From: Bipolaris cookei
Lineage: Eukaryota; Ascomycota; Dothideomycetes; Pleosporales; Pleosporaceae
Length of the DNA: 64,000 nucleotides
Assembly: GCA_002286855.1 (NCBI GenBank)
Contig: NRSV01000093.1
Location: 23,213-87,212 of the forward strand
Direction: 5' to 3'
In this document: positions 43,690-54,637 of the stretch, in pieces
Layout of the letters: every line of letters starts with the position of its first letter
Position numbering within the stretch: the stretch's first letter is position 1
Translations under genes and position numbers: made by a program
Notes under the pieces: model-generated
What the model saw: only the letters and a program-made list of their open reading frames with translations
Databases searched by the model: none
Told to the model about the DNA's origin: nothing

Positions 43690-45478
43690 GGATTAAGCAC
43701 ATACGTAGAGTAGACAGGTGCATTTATTCTGCAATGTATAGATGCCGTCTCGCTAAGCAATCAAGCGAGTAGAACATTTTGGGAACGGATAGTAGTTGGA
43801 TCCATCATCCTACGCACAGTTACAATTAGCTTGCCCGCTCTCCAAATCCACCATACAGATATGCGATTTGGCGTATACGGCTCTTCGTAGGACCCCCAGT
43901 TATTGAAAACATTACGGGTACCTTGCTACCTCAAGCTACAGTTTCGTGCCCATGAGTCAGCTCGCCGTCTCTTATTTGAAAAAGCATCGGTAAATAACCG
44001 TAGTCATTTCAAGGTATGATATCACACGACACGTTACGAGCGACAAGTACGCGATTGAGCGCGGCCCTGACACCCGATCAACCAAGGAAGTAGCAGTTCA
44101 CACTGTCAACTCATGTCACCAGAGACAATGAAATGATTGCCACATTGATATTCCAACCCTCTGGTGCAAACCTCATTATCACTGGATAACCTCTCAAAAG
44201 AATGTTACCCTGCGATGCCACAAGGGCCGGATGGATGGCACCACTGTGCTATCTGACCGAAGAGGTGCCGTGAAGTGGAGTCTGCCACTTCCACTTGTAG
44301 TAAGCGTTACGTAGCATCAAAACCCAGGCCCATGGAATTTCACTCTGTGAATCTTGAGCAAGCATATCCCGCATTCTTCAACACATTGGCTTTCTGTCAC
44401 ACCCTGCCGGACCAGCAATGCTGTCTCTAGTTGTGCCTCCAGAACTGTCTCGATTCTAGACGAAACAAACGCTCTAGACATTGGTAGTAGTTTTGGGAAC
44501 ACTTTCGGACTGGGCTATTTTCTCCGAACCGCCGACGCTTGCCGAGATAGTGGTAGTCTCGTCTGATTAGTTTCCGATCATGGAGTTCAGCGCAAATGCA
44601 AAGGTCGTACGAGGTAAAATTCGGCGTTCTTGACAAGATCGGGTGACGGGTGACAGGTGGCTCCATGGGCTGGTGACGCCATCGCAGTAGTAGTTCAAAG
44701 AGGATTGTGCATGAATCTTGGATGGTGGTAATTCTCCTAGAAGCCAATCTTGCATAACGCTAATTATTCGGATGGAGGTGTTGAGGTTCTGGCCTCGAGG
44801 TGTTTGTTGCCCGGTTTTGCGGTAGTAGGCAAGTGCATACATTGACAACTCTACAGTCAGACTTCAGAAACTGTCTTTGGGACTTCCGACGTGGAAGATA
44901 GCCTAAACAGTCTCGTCGTAATTAGTTCACGATTATCACAGGCATCCTACCCATGTATATGGCCCGGTAGTCATCACAATCCGCCATTGAGCCTCGCTAA
45001 GCTTCATCAAGGAGTACTTCCGTCACGAGCGCGTGGCTCCGAAGATGCGTCCATGGTCATACTACCGTCTCGAACAGAAGGGTACCCTCAAATGCCCGAG
45101 CGTTCAATTTTCGCATCAATAGAACGCCATAGAATATTTTGACTTTGAGCTAGACAGGCCGCAAAGCACCACTGGGAACCACTAATATCGCACCCCGGGG
45201 CGACCCACCCAATAAGGGCCCCGGAAGTATCGTTAAGTATACGACAAGCACGACAAGCACCCCCCCAGAAGGCTTGTGCGGAGCCCCATGGGGGCTCAAC
45301 ACGTGCTCGTCTGAACCTATGCCGAGACCCACAAGCATACTTATCTCGTGTATATAAGCACTCCAAGTTTCCGCCTTTGTCTGCTTGGCTCCCGGCTTGC
45401 CTTATTGCTTATCCGCTCTTTGTCTTTTCGTGGCGTCGTAAGCAATACGTAGTAGTAACCACGCTACGCACCTGCAAG
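43690..45478. other. Intergenic region upstream of MAL-type transporter
   Basis: 1.8 kb with no supportable gene. The final 300 bp are GC-rich, with a CCCCCCC run near 45260. A TATATAAGC box-like sequence at about 45350-45358, some 125 bp before the ATG, is a plausible TATA element. Confidence 0.4.
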
Positions 45479-47341
45479 ATGTCGGGCCTCGCCGATTCCA
45501 AGTACGATGAAAAGTCTGGGGTGGACGATGCGATGCGGGAGAAGAGCATTGGTGGTCACCATGCCGAGATCCTCGAGAACAAGGAGCTCATGACTGATGC
45601 GCAGAATGCTGAGATGCGCGAACATGAGATGGGGCTGTGGGAGGCTGCCAAGGATCATCCCATGGCTTGTTTTTGGGCTTTTGTCTTCTGTTTTACGATT
45701 GTAAGTCCCGGCTTCCCGATACTGGATTACTATGAATTCACGAGGGAATTTATATTCCGGTTGATAGCTAACATGGATCAGGTCATGGAGTCTTTCGACA
45801 TGTTCTTGAATGGTAATTTTGTCGCTCTTACCGCTTTCAAGGAACGATACGGGGTCGAGGTTCCGGGAGAGGCTACTAAGGCCATCCCTACAAAATGGCA
45901 GAGTTCGCTCTTTCAGGCTGGCCAATGCGGCGCTTTTGTTGGTGTTTTCATCGTTGGTCCAATTACCGATCGTCTTGGTTACCGCTGGACGAATCTCTTG
46001 GCTCTCGTTCTTATGAATGCTACCATCTTTGTCTCTTTCTTCGTAAGTAGTATTTCTCCGAGCATTATGGCGAGAATTCTGACTGATATCATTCATCCAG
46101 GCCGACTCACTCTCCTTGCTTGTTGTCGGGCAAGCATTAGAAGGAGTTCCATGGGGAATGTTCATTGGAAACTCACCTGCTTATGCTAGTGAGGTTGTAC
46201 CACTTGTCCTCCGTGGTGCCTGCACAGCAACTCTGCAGCTTTCTTGGTCTATCGGTGGACTTCTTGTCGCTGGTGTCACTTACTCATTCAACAAACGGAA
46301 TGATGAGTGGGCGTGGCGAGCACCTCTTGCCCTGCAATGGATGTTTCCTGTAATCACCCTTCCCCCGCTCAGAAATAGCAAAAACTGACAAAGTTAGCTA
46401 CCCCTCATGGTGCTCATATTTTTCGCTCCCGAGAGTCCTTGGTGGCTAGTACGCAAAGGGCGTAAGGAGGAAGCCCTTGTATCCATCAAGCGCCTCGGCC
46501 GCAGGAACGGCACTCAAGCAGCCGCCGAACATACACTGGCCATGATGGAACGTACTGCTGAGATTGAAGCTCATGCGGGTGGCAACGCTAAATTCCTCGA
46601 TCTCTTCAAGGGAGTTGATCTTCGCCGAACGCTAATCACCTGCTTGATCTATGCGTCGCAAAACTTCGCAGGTAACTTGATTGCTAACCAAGCCACATTC
46701 TTCTTTGAGCGTAAGTATTTCCCTAGCGAGTTCGTAAAATAAATGACTGACTGTCTGTAGAGGCTGGAATGTCTACCGACTTTTCTTTCAAGCTCAACAT
46801 GATCAATTCGTCCCTGCAGCTGGTTGCTAATATGCTTGCCTGGCCTCTGAGCGCATATTTTGGTCGCCGTACAATCTATCTTGTAGGCACAGCCACAAAT
46901 GTCGCCATGCTATTCCTTCTCGGCATCTTCGGGTCGCTTCACCAGACCAGTGCGACAAACTACGCACAGGCTTGTCTCGGTGTCATCATCTCGTTTGTAT
47001 ATGCTTTGGCCATGGGTCCAATCACGTACTCTATCATTGCGGAAGCCTCCTCGGTCCGCCTTCGTGCCCTGAGCACTGGTATCGGTCGTGCGGCATACTA
47101 CGTTGCTGAGATTCCCATGATCTACCTGGCTTCGCGAATGCTTAACCCAACTGGTTGGAACATGGCCGGCAAGTGCGGATATGTCTGGGGAGGCACAGCT
47201 TGCATCTGCTTCATCTCAGCTTACTTTGGTCTTCCCGAGTTCAAAAACCGCTCTTACCGCGAGCTCGACATTCTGTTCAACCGCAGAGTTTCTGCCAGGA
47301 AATTCAAGTCGACTGTTATCGACGTCACGGAAAACGAGTAG
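45479..47341 (+). CDS. MFS sugar transporter, maltose/alpha-glucoside permease type
   Basis: A 541-residue plasma-membrane proton-sugar symporter. Exons are 45479-45700, 45782-46042, 46101-46349, 46398-46710 and 46761-47341; phases agree. The long hydrophilic N-terminus (about 65 residues) is typical of fungal MAL-type carriers. Landmarks are VMESFDMFLNGNF after segment 1, FQAGQCGAFVGVFIVGPITDRLGYRW, GQALEGVPWGMFIGNSPAYASEVVPLVLRG, APESPWWLVRKGR, YFGRRTIYLVG and FGLPEFKNRSYRELDILFNRRVSARKF at the C-terminus. The segment PESPWWL and the RSYRELD end fit the maltose/alpha-glucoside permease group rather than hexose carriers. Exact substrate is not determined. The start is the ATG of MSGLADSKYDEK; an upstream in-frame ATG (from 45377) is less likely. 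Confidence 0.93.
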
Positions 47342-47782
47342 ACTGCTCAAATCTAGGACAGTTTTACTCGGCGAAATATTCTTTGGGATGCTGGAATCAT
47401 CGCTTAACGATGTGGTCGAATTTATCTGGGAGAAAAGAGGGCAGAAACAGATGTCTCGAGGACATCACCGGCAGACATGGCCCGTGCTTTACGTACATAG
47501 TGTACGTAGGTACTTACCGTCCGCGGAATCCAATTTCCAACTCTTGGATTTTTAGGCTTCTCGCAGGCGTGAAATTATAAATATGATGAATCAACGTCCA
47601 TCCTTGAGTGTTGGGACAAATGAGGGATACTTTGACTTTCAACACTTCACTTTCTTCGCACATTCTAATATTCGCTATACATTCAAACTGACCATCGTGT
47701 ATAGCTATTAGTGAATCTACTACAACCATCCTAACCAAAAACTACGTAGTTATTACTGCTATTTTTGTAAATTTTATATATA
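47342..47782. other. Intergenic region
   Basis: 3' flank of the transporter, ending at the TA target site of the transposon. Nothing else seen. Confidence 0.5.
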
Positions 47783-49623
47783 ACGTGTTTCACCACCGAA
47801 CCGGCAGCCCCACCGAACCGGCAGCTTTCTTACCCTACCCCGCCTTCGTAACAATATCACGCAATACCACTATAGTATTTCTTATTAAGTAGAACAAGAT
47901 ATTATTCTTCAGACGCATCGCTATCCTCTATATCCTCTAATTCTACTTGGCAGGTGCGAGAGTTGTGTCCAATTTGGCTGCAACGTCCGCAGCGCCGTTC
48001 ACTGCGCACCCTCTTCGCAGGCGTTGCACCCTCATTACACCTGCCACCCTCTGCCTCAGCGATCTGATCAGCTATCTGGCCAACTGCCTGGGACCCCTCT
48101 GGCTGTACGTAGCGCCTCTTGCGAGTTTTTCGCTTTGTTACATCACTAATCGTAGCTTCAAGGCGATCAAGTTTCTCGTGCATAAGCACCATATTATGAG
48201 CTATCTGCTGAGCGCCCTTACTCAACTGCTGCATCTGCTCCTTAAGAGAAGTTGTAGGAGACCCTTGCTGGATTTGCATGCGGTTTCGAATAAGCGTAGC
48301 CTGCGCCTCCATTTCGTGCGCGTTGCGCGGCGTTTTCGGCTCCCAGGTAGGAGTCTCTTGCGCTGGTGGAGTCGGCGTACGCAACACGACGTTAAGCTGC
48401 GATAAAACAACGTGATAATTGTGTGGCGTAAGCCCAGCACCTAGAAACCCTCCGCGGATATTCTCTGGTGTAATAGCCTTATAATAGGCCTTTTTGAACG
48501 CTGGGAGGAAGGTTTCTTTGCTGATATGGTGGATATGATTGCGTGCCAAGACCGAGATAGCATCACCATACGCGCGCTTCAACGGCGAGAAGCAGCCCAC
48601 ATCAAGAGGCTGTAAGAGGTGCGACGAGTGGGGAGGCATACAGAGAAGAATTATCTTCATCTCTTCGCAGAGATCTCGAAAAGCTACCGAGCAGTGGCTC
48701 TCATGGCCGTCAATAATGAGCAGCCTATGCGTCCCCATAGGGCGCGCATGGGAATCGAAGTGACGAAGCCAGTCAAGCGCTAGATCGTTGTTCGTCCAGC
48801 CAGTAGGACTGACTTGGATTATCCAGTCGCGTGGCAGATCCTTCGTGAACCAGGTAGAGATCAGAACCTTGCCTGCGAAGATGAGAAACGCTGGGATACG
48901 CGTGCCTGTTGCGCCAACGCCTTGTATCAGCGTAACCCACTCACGATTGCCTGGCTGGATCTTCTTTGTTCTTCCTGGTTTGTCTGAGCCTGTAATAACT
49001 GACTGTGATAAAATCTTGCCCATAATAAAGCCAGTCTCAAAGTTGTAGATATCTTCGTCTACGATACCATACTTTGCTTTTGTATTCTGAACCAGCTCGA
49101 ACCAGCCCTTAATAAGCGCTGGATCTTCGCAGAGAGCTCGCTGGTGATTGTATGGACGGCTTCGGCGCGTACGCAGCTCAGGATTGCGCTGGACAAACCT
49201 ATCAACCCAGTTCTTGCCAACCTCCTCCCCGCCACGCTCTCGGAGCAGTCTGTTGGCCATATCTCGCACGTCATCTCTCCCACAGGGTAGTCCTCGTTCA
49301 GCCTCAACTATTACACGCCTAGTAATAGCCTCCTCTTCTAGCTTTGTTAGGCGCTTGCAATTTGGCTCGCAATCGCGTCGAGCGCGTCCTCCAGCGCGTC
49401 GCTCTTGGAGAGTAGTTCGTGGAACGTTATAAGCTGCAGCAGCGCGCTTTTCACTTCTAATAGATCCAGATTGGATATCTTGAATAGCTAAGGATATATC
49501 TGCTTCAGTATAGGCTTTGTACGCGTTACGTTGTTGAGACATCACGCGTTGTTGTTACGAAGGTAGGGTGGGGTAAGAAAGTTGCCGGTTCGGTGGGGCT
49601 GCCGGTTCGGTGGTGAAACACGT
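47783..49623 (-). mobile_element. Full-length Fot1/pogo-type DNA transposon
   Basis: The element is 1,841 bp and flanked by TA. The terminal inverted repeats are about 72 bp (47783-47854 and 49552-49623), starting ACGTGTTTCACC and differing at only a few positions. Inside each terminal repeat the word CACCGAACCGGCAGC occurs twice in direct orientation, a likely transposase-binding site. The interior carries one long uninterrupted transposase gene. This is the best-preserved DNA transposon in the window. Confidence 0.95.
47902..49542 (-). CDS. Fot1-like DDE transposase, first catalytic Asp deleted
   Basis: A 546-residue uninterrupted frame; the start is the ATG of MSQQRNAYKAYTEAD. Domains in order are the N-terminal psq-type HTH (AAAAYNVPRTTLQERRAG), the CENP-B HTH (to VGKNWVDRFVQRNPELRTRRSR), the DDE core (about 145-340) and a C-terminal zinc knuckle CGRCSQIGHNSRTC (CX2CX4HX4C). 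The second and third acids are present in LLIIDGHESH and LQPLDVGCFSPLKRAYG. The first motif reads YNFETGF where relatives have NFDETGF: one codon, the catalytic Asp, is missing without a frame change. The protein should fold and bind its ends but not cut DNA, unless the neighbouring Glu substitutes, which is unlikely. No RIP-type stops are seen. Confidence 0.93.
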   Translation of the reverse strand: MSQQRNAYKAYTEADISLAIQDIQSGSIRSEKRAAAAYNVPRTTLQERRAGGRARRDCEPNCKRLTKLEEEAITRRVIVEAERGLPCGRDDVRDMANRLLRERGGEEVGKNWVDRFVQRNPELRTRRSRPYNHQRALCEDPALIKGWFELVQNTKAKYGIVDEDIYNFETGFIMGKILSQSVITGSDKPGRTKKIQPGNREWVTLIQGVGATGTRIPAFLIFAGKVLISTWFTKDLPRDWIIQVSPTGWTNNDLALDWLRHFDSHARPMGTHRLLIIDGHESHCSVAFRDLCEEMKIILLCMPPHSSHLLQPLDVGCFSPLKRAYGDAISVLARNHIHHISKETFLPAFKKAYYKAITPENIRGGFLGAGLTPHNYHVVLSQLNVVLRTPTPPAQETPTWEPKTPRNAHEMEAQATLIRNRMQIQQGSPTTSLKEQMQQLSKGAQQIAHNMVLMHEKLDRLEATISDVTKRKTRKRRYVQPEGSQAVGQIADQIAEAEGGRCNEGATPAKRVRSERRCGRCSQIGHNSRTCQVELEDIEDSDASEE

Positions 49624-51162
49624 TAACTATTGAAATGCACGACTTCACGCCATCCTAATGACAATTTTTCATGCTCTTTCTTTAATGATAACGTCTGGCG
49701 TTCTAAATCTCGCTTCGTGCAGTATTTACAGGAAACTATCACGAGCTCTCTTGTATAATTAATCTGATTGCCTGATACGTGGCGTTGGGTAGTATTTCTA
49801 GAGGCTATGATGAATTAACTTACAAGGATATTAAGCTAGGAAGAGAAGTAACCACTCATGGATCCCGCCGTCGTACGTTTTTGCAAAATGTTTTTACATT
49901 CTGGAGAACATCGCGTGCTCTGATCTTGGCAATACTCACCCACTACCAATCACTTATCATCAACTACACCCTACAAAGTAGTTTGCAACTTGTATTAGAA
50001 CTGTAACTTGGTTCGTTTCTCCAGGATGAAAGCCACGGCGAGGTAATGTGTCTTCAGAACATCACTATGAGAAGCGGACTAGTTGTTGCGCACGCAGTTC
50101 AACCAAAGCAAGACAATATATTCGAGGCTATCTTTACGCTGGCCGCGCAACTAGAATAAGCACAACACGCTACATCCGATTCATCCGAGCCTGCAGCAGG
50201 AGGAGAATTTTCGTTATGCAGGGAGGTTATCAGCCTTGTTCCTGATCTATTGCATCTTTAGCTGCATGTCGAATATGTGCAATCCCCCCAAAGGGCCTCT
50301 TATGCACGAAGAAACGCAATCTGACTGGCTCTAAGAAGCTCTGCTGATACTCGACCGATCAAAGGTATGCCAAGATGGTAGGCGGCATCTTCTTCCTCGG
50401 CTAGCTACAGCTCACGTGACAACAACACCAACATCAACAACGACCCCTTACTACTCTGCACTACTCAGCTGCCACAGCAGTATCTCGTATTGTTACTTTG
50501 GATAGGATAAGGATGCCAGTCTTTATATGACTATTGAAGATCCTCGACGGACATCCATGTACTGACGATGGACAGTAGCGCATCGCGGAGCGCGGCTGGT
50601 TCGGAGATAGACAATCTACCAAACGAGGGCTCGCCAATAGAAAATTGCCCGATGCCTCTCACGGCCCGCGCTCTCCCCAAAGTCTGGATCACGATTGCGG
50701 CTGGCAATCGTAGCTGGACAGGGCAGCCATGGCAAGCTACGGACTGTGCCAGTGAAAAGAAAAGCTCGTCTCTGCACCCACATCCATCAACAACCCTAAT
50801 CCCGCTTGTGGGCAAACCTTGCGCCAGGTTCCCCCCATCTGGACAACGTTCGCGGAGGTTCCCCACACAGGCGCCTGTAAGCGGATTATGCTGCCCACTC
50901 TCCGTTAAGTTCTCCGGCGCTTTACTGCTCCGCTACAAGCCGCCCCATACTTACACGTATGGCGCCATTGACGACACAGGGGCCAGAAGCTCAGCTCCTC
51001 GCCCCACTGTGGCAGCCGCAACCAAAAGTAAGCTCGAAACGCCAGAACAAAGTCAAGCATCACACCAAAGACGCACCCCTAGACTACGACTATGATATAT
51101 CGTCCTTAGCCCTGGTTTTTGTTCCTTTCCCCTTTACTTCTGGTGGTAGCGCCGTATACACA
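49624..51162. other. Intergenic region
   Basis: Between the transposon and the MATE gene. An ATG-initiated frame of 175 codons at 50568-51095 on the plus strand and an overlapping minus frame lack protein-like features. A frame from the ATG at 50959 is continuous with the MATE start and could extend that protein by 68 residues, but it reads as leader sequence. Confidence 0.4.
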
Positions 51163-52834
51163 ATGGACGCTTCCGAGGCCCGCCGATTCTCCACAAGCAC
51201 AGCTGAGCGCGTCGGCCTGCTAAAGGCCCACGACAATGCAGCAAAGCAACATCAGTATGGAGCTATTGCTGACACGACCGATATTGAAAGTCTACTAGGA
51301 AGAGATGGCACGGTCGAAGAGCTGAGGACGACGGCGCTCCAGGAAGCAAAGTTGTTGTTCAAGTACAGTGTTCCGCTCATGGGAACGTATCTACTCCAGT
51401 ACTCATTTAGCTTGGTGACTATTTTCGTTGTTGGACATAGTGAGTGCTTAGCATAAAAGCTCCTGAGGCATCAACTGACTCACATCTAATACAGTTGGGA
51501 CGGATGAACTCGGAGCTGTCTCTCTCGCTACCATGACCGCCAACATCACCGGACTAGCCGTCTATGAAGGCCTAGCCACATCTCTGGATACTCTGTGCGC
51601 GCAGGCCTACGGATCCGGCAAGAAGATCATGGTCGGTCTCCACCTTCAACGCATGATCTTATTCATGCTCGCTGTCACCCTTCCCATTGGCGCCATCTGG
51701 CTATGTTCAGGCTGGATACTTGCAGCTCTCGTTCCCGAAAAGGAATTAGCTCACCTTGCAGGCTACTACCTCTCATTGCTGCTGGCTGGTGCACCAGGAT
51801 ATGCAATTTTTGAAGCCGGCAAGAGATTTACACAAGCCCAGGGACTCTTCAATGCCTCCCTCTTCGTGCTGCTCATTGCGACGCCAGTCAACATTGCCCT
51901 AAACTATGTCTTTGTGTTCATCTTGAATTGGAATCTTACTGGCGCCGCACTTGCAACCGTTGTTTCTAACAATCTTTTGCCATTACTCCTCTTTATCTAT
52001 GTCTACTTTGTGAACCCAGCATCGCTAGAGTGTTGGGGTGGCTTCACAAAAGCTGCGTTCACGAATTGGGGACCAATGGCTAAGTTGGCAGTGCCGGGTA
52101 TTATCATGGTAGAAACAGAGTGGCTTGCATTCGTATGTCATTCGTTTACAAAACTTTATGTCCAAAATGCTAATCTCCTCAGGACATTCTCACTTTCTCG
52201 ACGAGTTATCTTTCCACGCCCCATCTAGCCGCCCAATCAATGTAAGCCCTCGCGCCCTGTTCCAAATTTTTCTATTCGATACTAATTCAAGATTCGTAGT
52301 GTCATGACTCTCGCTGTAGCTATATACCACGTACCCTTTAGTGTTGGTGTTGCAGTCTCAACCCGCTTGGGCAATCTCATCGGTGCAGGTTCCCTCTCTG
52401 CAGCTCGGATTGCCACCAAAACCTACGTTGCAACGTTTCTCGCTATCGGGCTTATCGATTTTACTTTCCTTACAGCATTCCGCAACATCTTGCCCCGCGC
52501 CTTCAGTAGCGATCCTGAAGTCGTGAGCATTGTTGCTACTGTGCTACCCCTGCTCGCTACCTTTCAGTTTGCAGACTCGACGACTGCAATGGTTAATGCG
52601 CTGCTACGTGGATTGGGCAAGCAGAGCATCGGCGGTGTGTGCAACCTGTTTGTTTACTACGTCATTGCTGTACCGTTGGCCTTGTTTCTGTGCTTCCCAC
52701 GCGATTTGAAGCTGGTAGGGCTCTGGACTGGATGTGCTGTAGGTAGCTCGTGCATTACTATCTCAGAGGGCATCTATATGAAGTTCTATGATTGGAGGAA
52801 GGCGGTCGAGGATGCCAAGGAGCGACAGGAGTAG
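51163..52834 (+). CDS. MATE-family multidrug/toxin extrusion transporter
   Basis: A 502-residue membrane antiporter with about 12 hydrophobic segments. It likely exports cationic metabolites or xenobiotics in exchange for H+ or Na+, at the plasma or vacuolar membrane. Exons are 51163-51439, 51495-52132, 52183-52241 and 52300-52834; phases agree. MATE signs are the start of helix 1 (FKYSVPLMGTYLLQYSFSLVTIFVVGHIGTDELGAVSLATM), the block GLATSLDTLCAQAYGSGKKIMVGLHLQRM, VPGIIMVETEWLAFDILTFSTSYL, and helix 7-8 VPFSVGVAVSTRLGNLIGAGSLSAAR. The two symmetrical halves are visible. The hydrophilic N-terminus is about 60 residues. Yeast Erc1-type proteins are the nearest known relatives. Substrate unknown. 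Confidence 0.95.
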
Positions 52835-53011
52835 ATAAAGAACTCCGTTTGATATAGTGGAGTCTTGGTGGGTAAAAAAAGAGGAATGAGGAGACGTAAT
52901 GGAAGTTAGAATGCGTAATAACAATCAAAAGCAAATAGTTCTTGAGGGTATATTTCTTCTTTTAACCCTTTCTTGTTCAAAATCAACCGGTCTGGATGCG
53001 AGTGTGTGCGT

Positions 53012-53976
53012 CTACAATTGACTCTCGCCCTTTGGCAGCGCTAACTTATTCACCTCTGGATCCTTGATAACCTCGTCATAATCCGGTCTAGGCAGCTCAA
53101 ATGCCTGTGTCGTGCGCCCATACGTAATACCACCCAATCTGGAAATGGGCTTGAGAACCTGAACAAAGCAACAAATTAGCTCATCTGAGACACGACAGCA
53201 AGCCTACACAGGCGTTACTCAAGCATAAAACTTACAGCAGGATCAATAAGCACACCCTGCTCATCAACTGCATCTTCTCTCGCCCAGAAATTGACACCCT
53301 CAATAAACACCGTAACCCCTGTCTTCTTCTCCGGCGTCTCAGGGTTCTTACTCGTCCACTCCACCTTATCCACCAGCTTCACCTCGATACTAAACACAGC
53401 CTCCTTGACGCGATCCGGTCTCACAATCTTACTCTTTTCAGGATGCAGCCCGCTAAACGCCCACTCACTAATCCCAGGCGGCGCATTAATACTCGTGAAA
53501 TTCGCCGCTTCGACGTAATGCTCTGAGATGATATTAACAGTAGCTTCTTTTGTGTCGAGCAGATTCTTAAGCGTGTCCTTAGCTTTGTCCATGCCGCCTG
53601 CGAAGCCGAGGACGAACATGGGGGGATCGTGGTTGACGAGGTTGAAGTAGCTGAAAGGTGCGAGGTTGGTTGATTGGCCGTCTGCGCTGATGGTTGAGAC
53701 GAAGCCGATGGGGCGCGGGACAATGGCTGAAATGAGGAGCTTGTAGTTGTGGACTACAGGGCGGCCTTTCTCGTAGGGTGCGATGGAGCGGTGCGATTTT
53801 CCTTGGTTAGAGACATCGTTGGGGCCACTGCCAGGTGTCCAGTCTGACTTGGGTGTTTGCGTGTAGTGGAAAGAGGATGTCTTGTCAAAGGGAGGACGGG
53901 AGGCCTCGACGGCTTTGAAGTCTCCGTGTGGGTTGCGTTTTATGTCCTTTTCGGCATTTGCGCGTCCAGTGGCCAT
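53012..53976 (-). CDS. Flavin reductase-like (FMN-binding split barrel) protein
   Basis: A 295-residue protein from exons 53976-53236 and 53158-53012 (intron 77 bp); phases agree. The FMN-binding flavin-reductase-like domain starts around residue 75, with ISAIVPRPIGFVSTISADGQSTNLAPFSYFNLVNHDPPMFVLGFAGG, and proceeds through KEATVNIISEHYVEAANFTSINAPPGISEWAFSGL. The final exon gives VLKPISRLGGITYGRTTQAFELPRP, the usual closing segment. The enzyme likely reduces or binds FMN; substrate unknown. The start chosen is ATGGCG with a strong CACC context. An in-frame ATG at 54105 would add 43 residues rich in Arg and His and poor in acidic residues that could be a mitochondrial presequence. Confidence 0.92.
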
Positions 53977-54105
53977 GGTGGGGGATTGATGAGTTGCTTT
54001 ATGGTATTCTCTTTTTGGAAAGCAGAGGTATGGATGTTGGTGCTCAATATGAGTTGTTAAGGTCAAGGCGGGTTGCCGTCGTGTGGCCAAGATTACCCTT
54101 TTCAT

Positions 54106-54637
54106 TGATGTATAGTATGACGCCAATGAGCGAAAAAAATATGTTTACTAAGTGATGATCAAGCGGCTACAGTGTGTTGGAGACGCGGCAAATAGCGGAT
54201 GAATATTTAGCTCGGGGGCCTGCAGAAAAGTCAAAGGCAGCCGCGGAATGCCGCCCAAGAAAGGCTACTGGATTGCTTCATCAGACGGCTATTCAAGCAT
54301 GCCTACTTCGCGAGAAAATCTTCCCACACCACTACTGCTTCGTGGAGCTTTTGCTACAATAATTTTATCTGAACGGCTGTACGCGGGACATGTTCTCCAA
54401 AGACAGCGCTGAATGGTTGTCAACGTCATGTACCCCGCCATGTATCTGAGCTACCCCGCTACGAATGATAACAGCACCAATGCTTAGTGGAAGGTCAGCT
54501 CACCCAAAGTTTCTGATTGAAAACGCTATGATAGATGATCAATCTCATTTCCTGCAGCCCATTGAACATCTGGTGCTTCAAATGCTCTCTCAGCCATTTC
54601 TGACCGCGATTTGTGAAGTTTGAAAATCGAATTCAAC
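54106..54637. other. Divergent promoter region
   Basis: Lies between the flavin-reductase-like gene and the hydrolase gene, which point away from each other. No gene or repeat seen. Confidence 0.5.

Noticed and set aside
44427..44848. Minus-strand frames of about 100 codons in the gap before the MAL-type transporter
   Set aside because: No protein-like pattern, no splice-compatible continuation.
50568..51095. 175-codon ATG-initiated ORF upstream of the MATE gene
   Set aside because: Low-complexity Pro/Ser composition, overlaps the MATE 5' leader, no splice or motif support.
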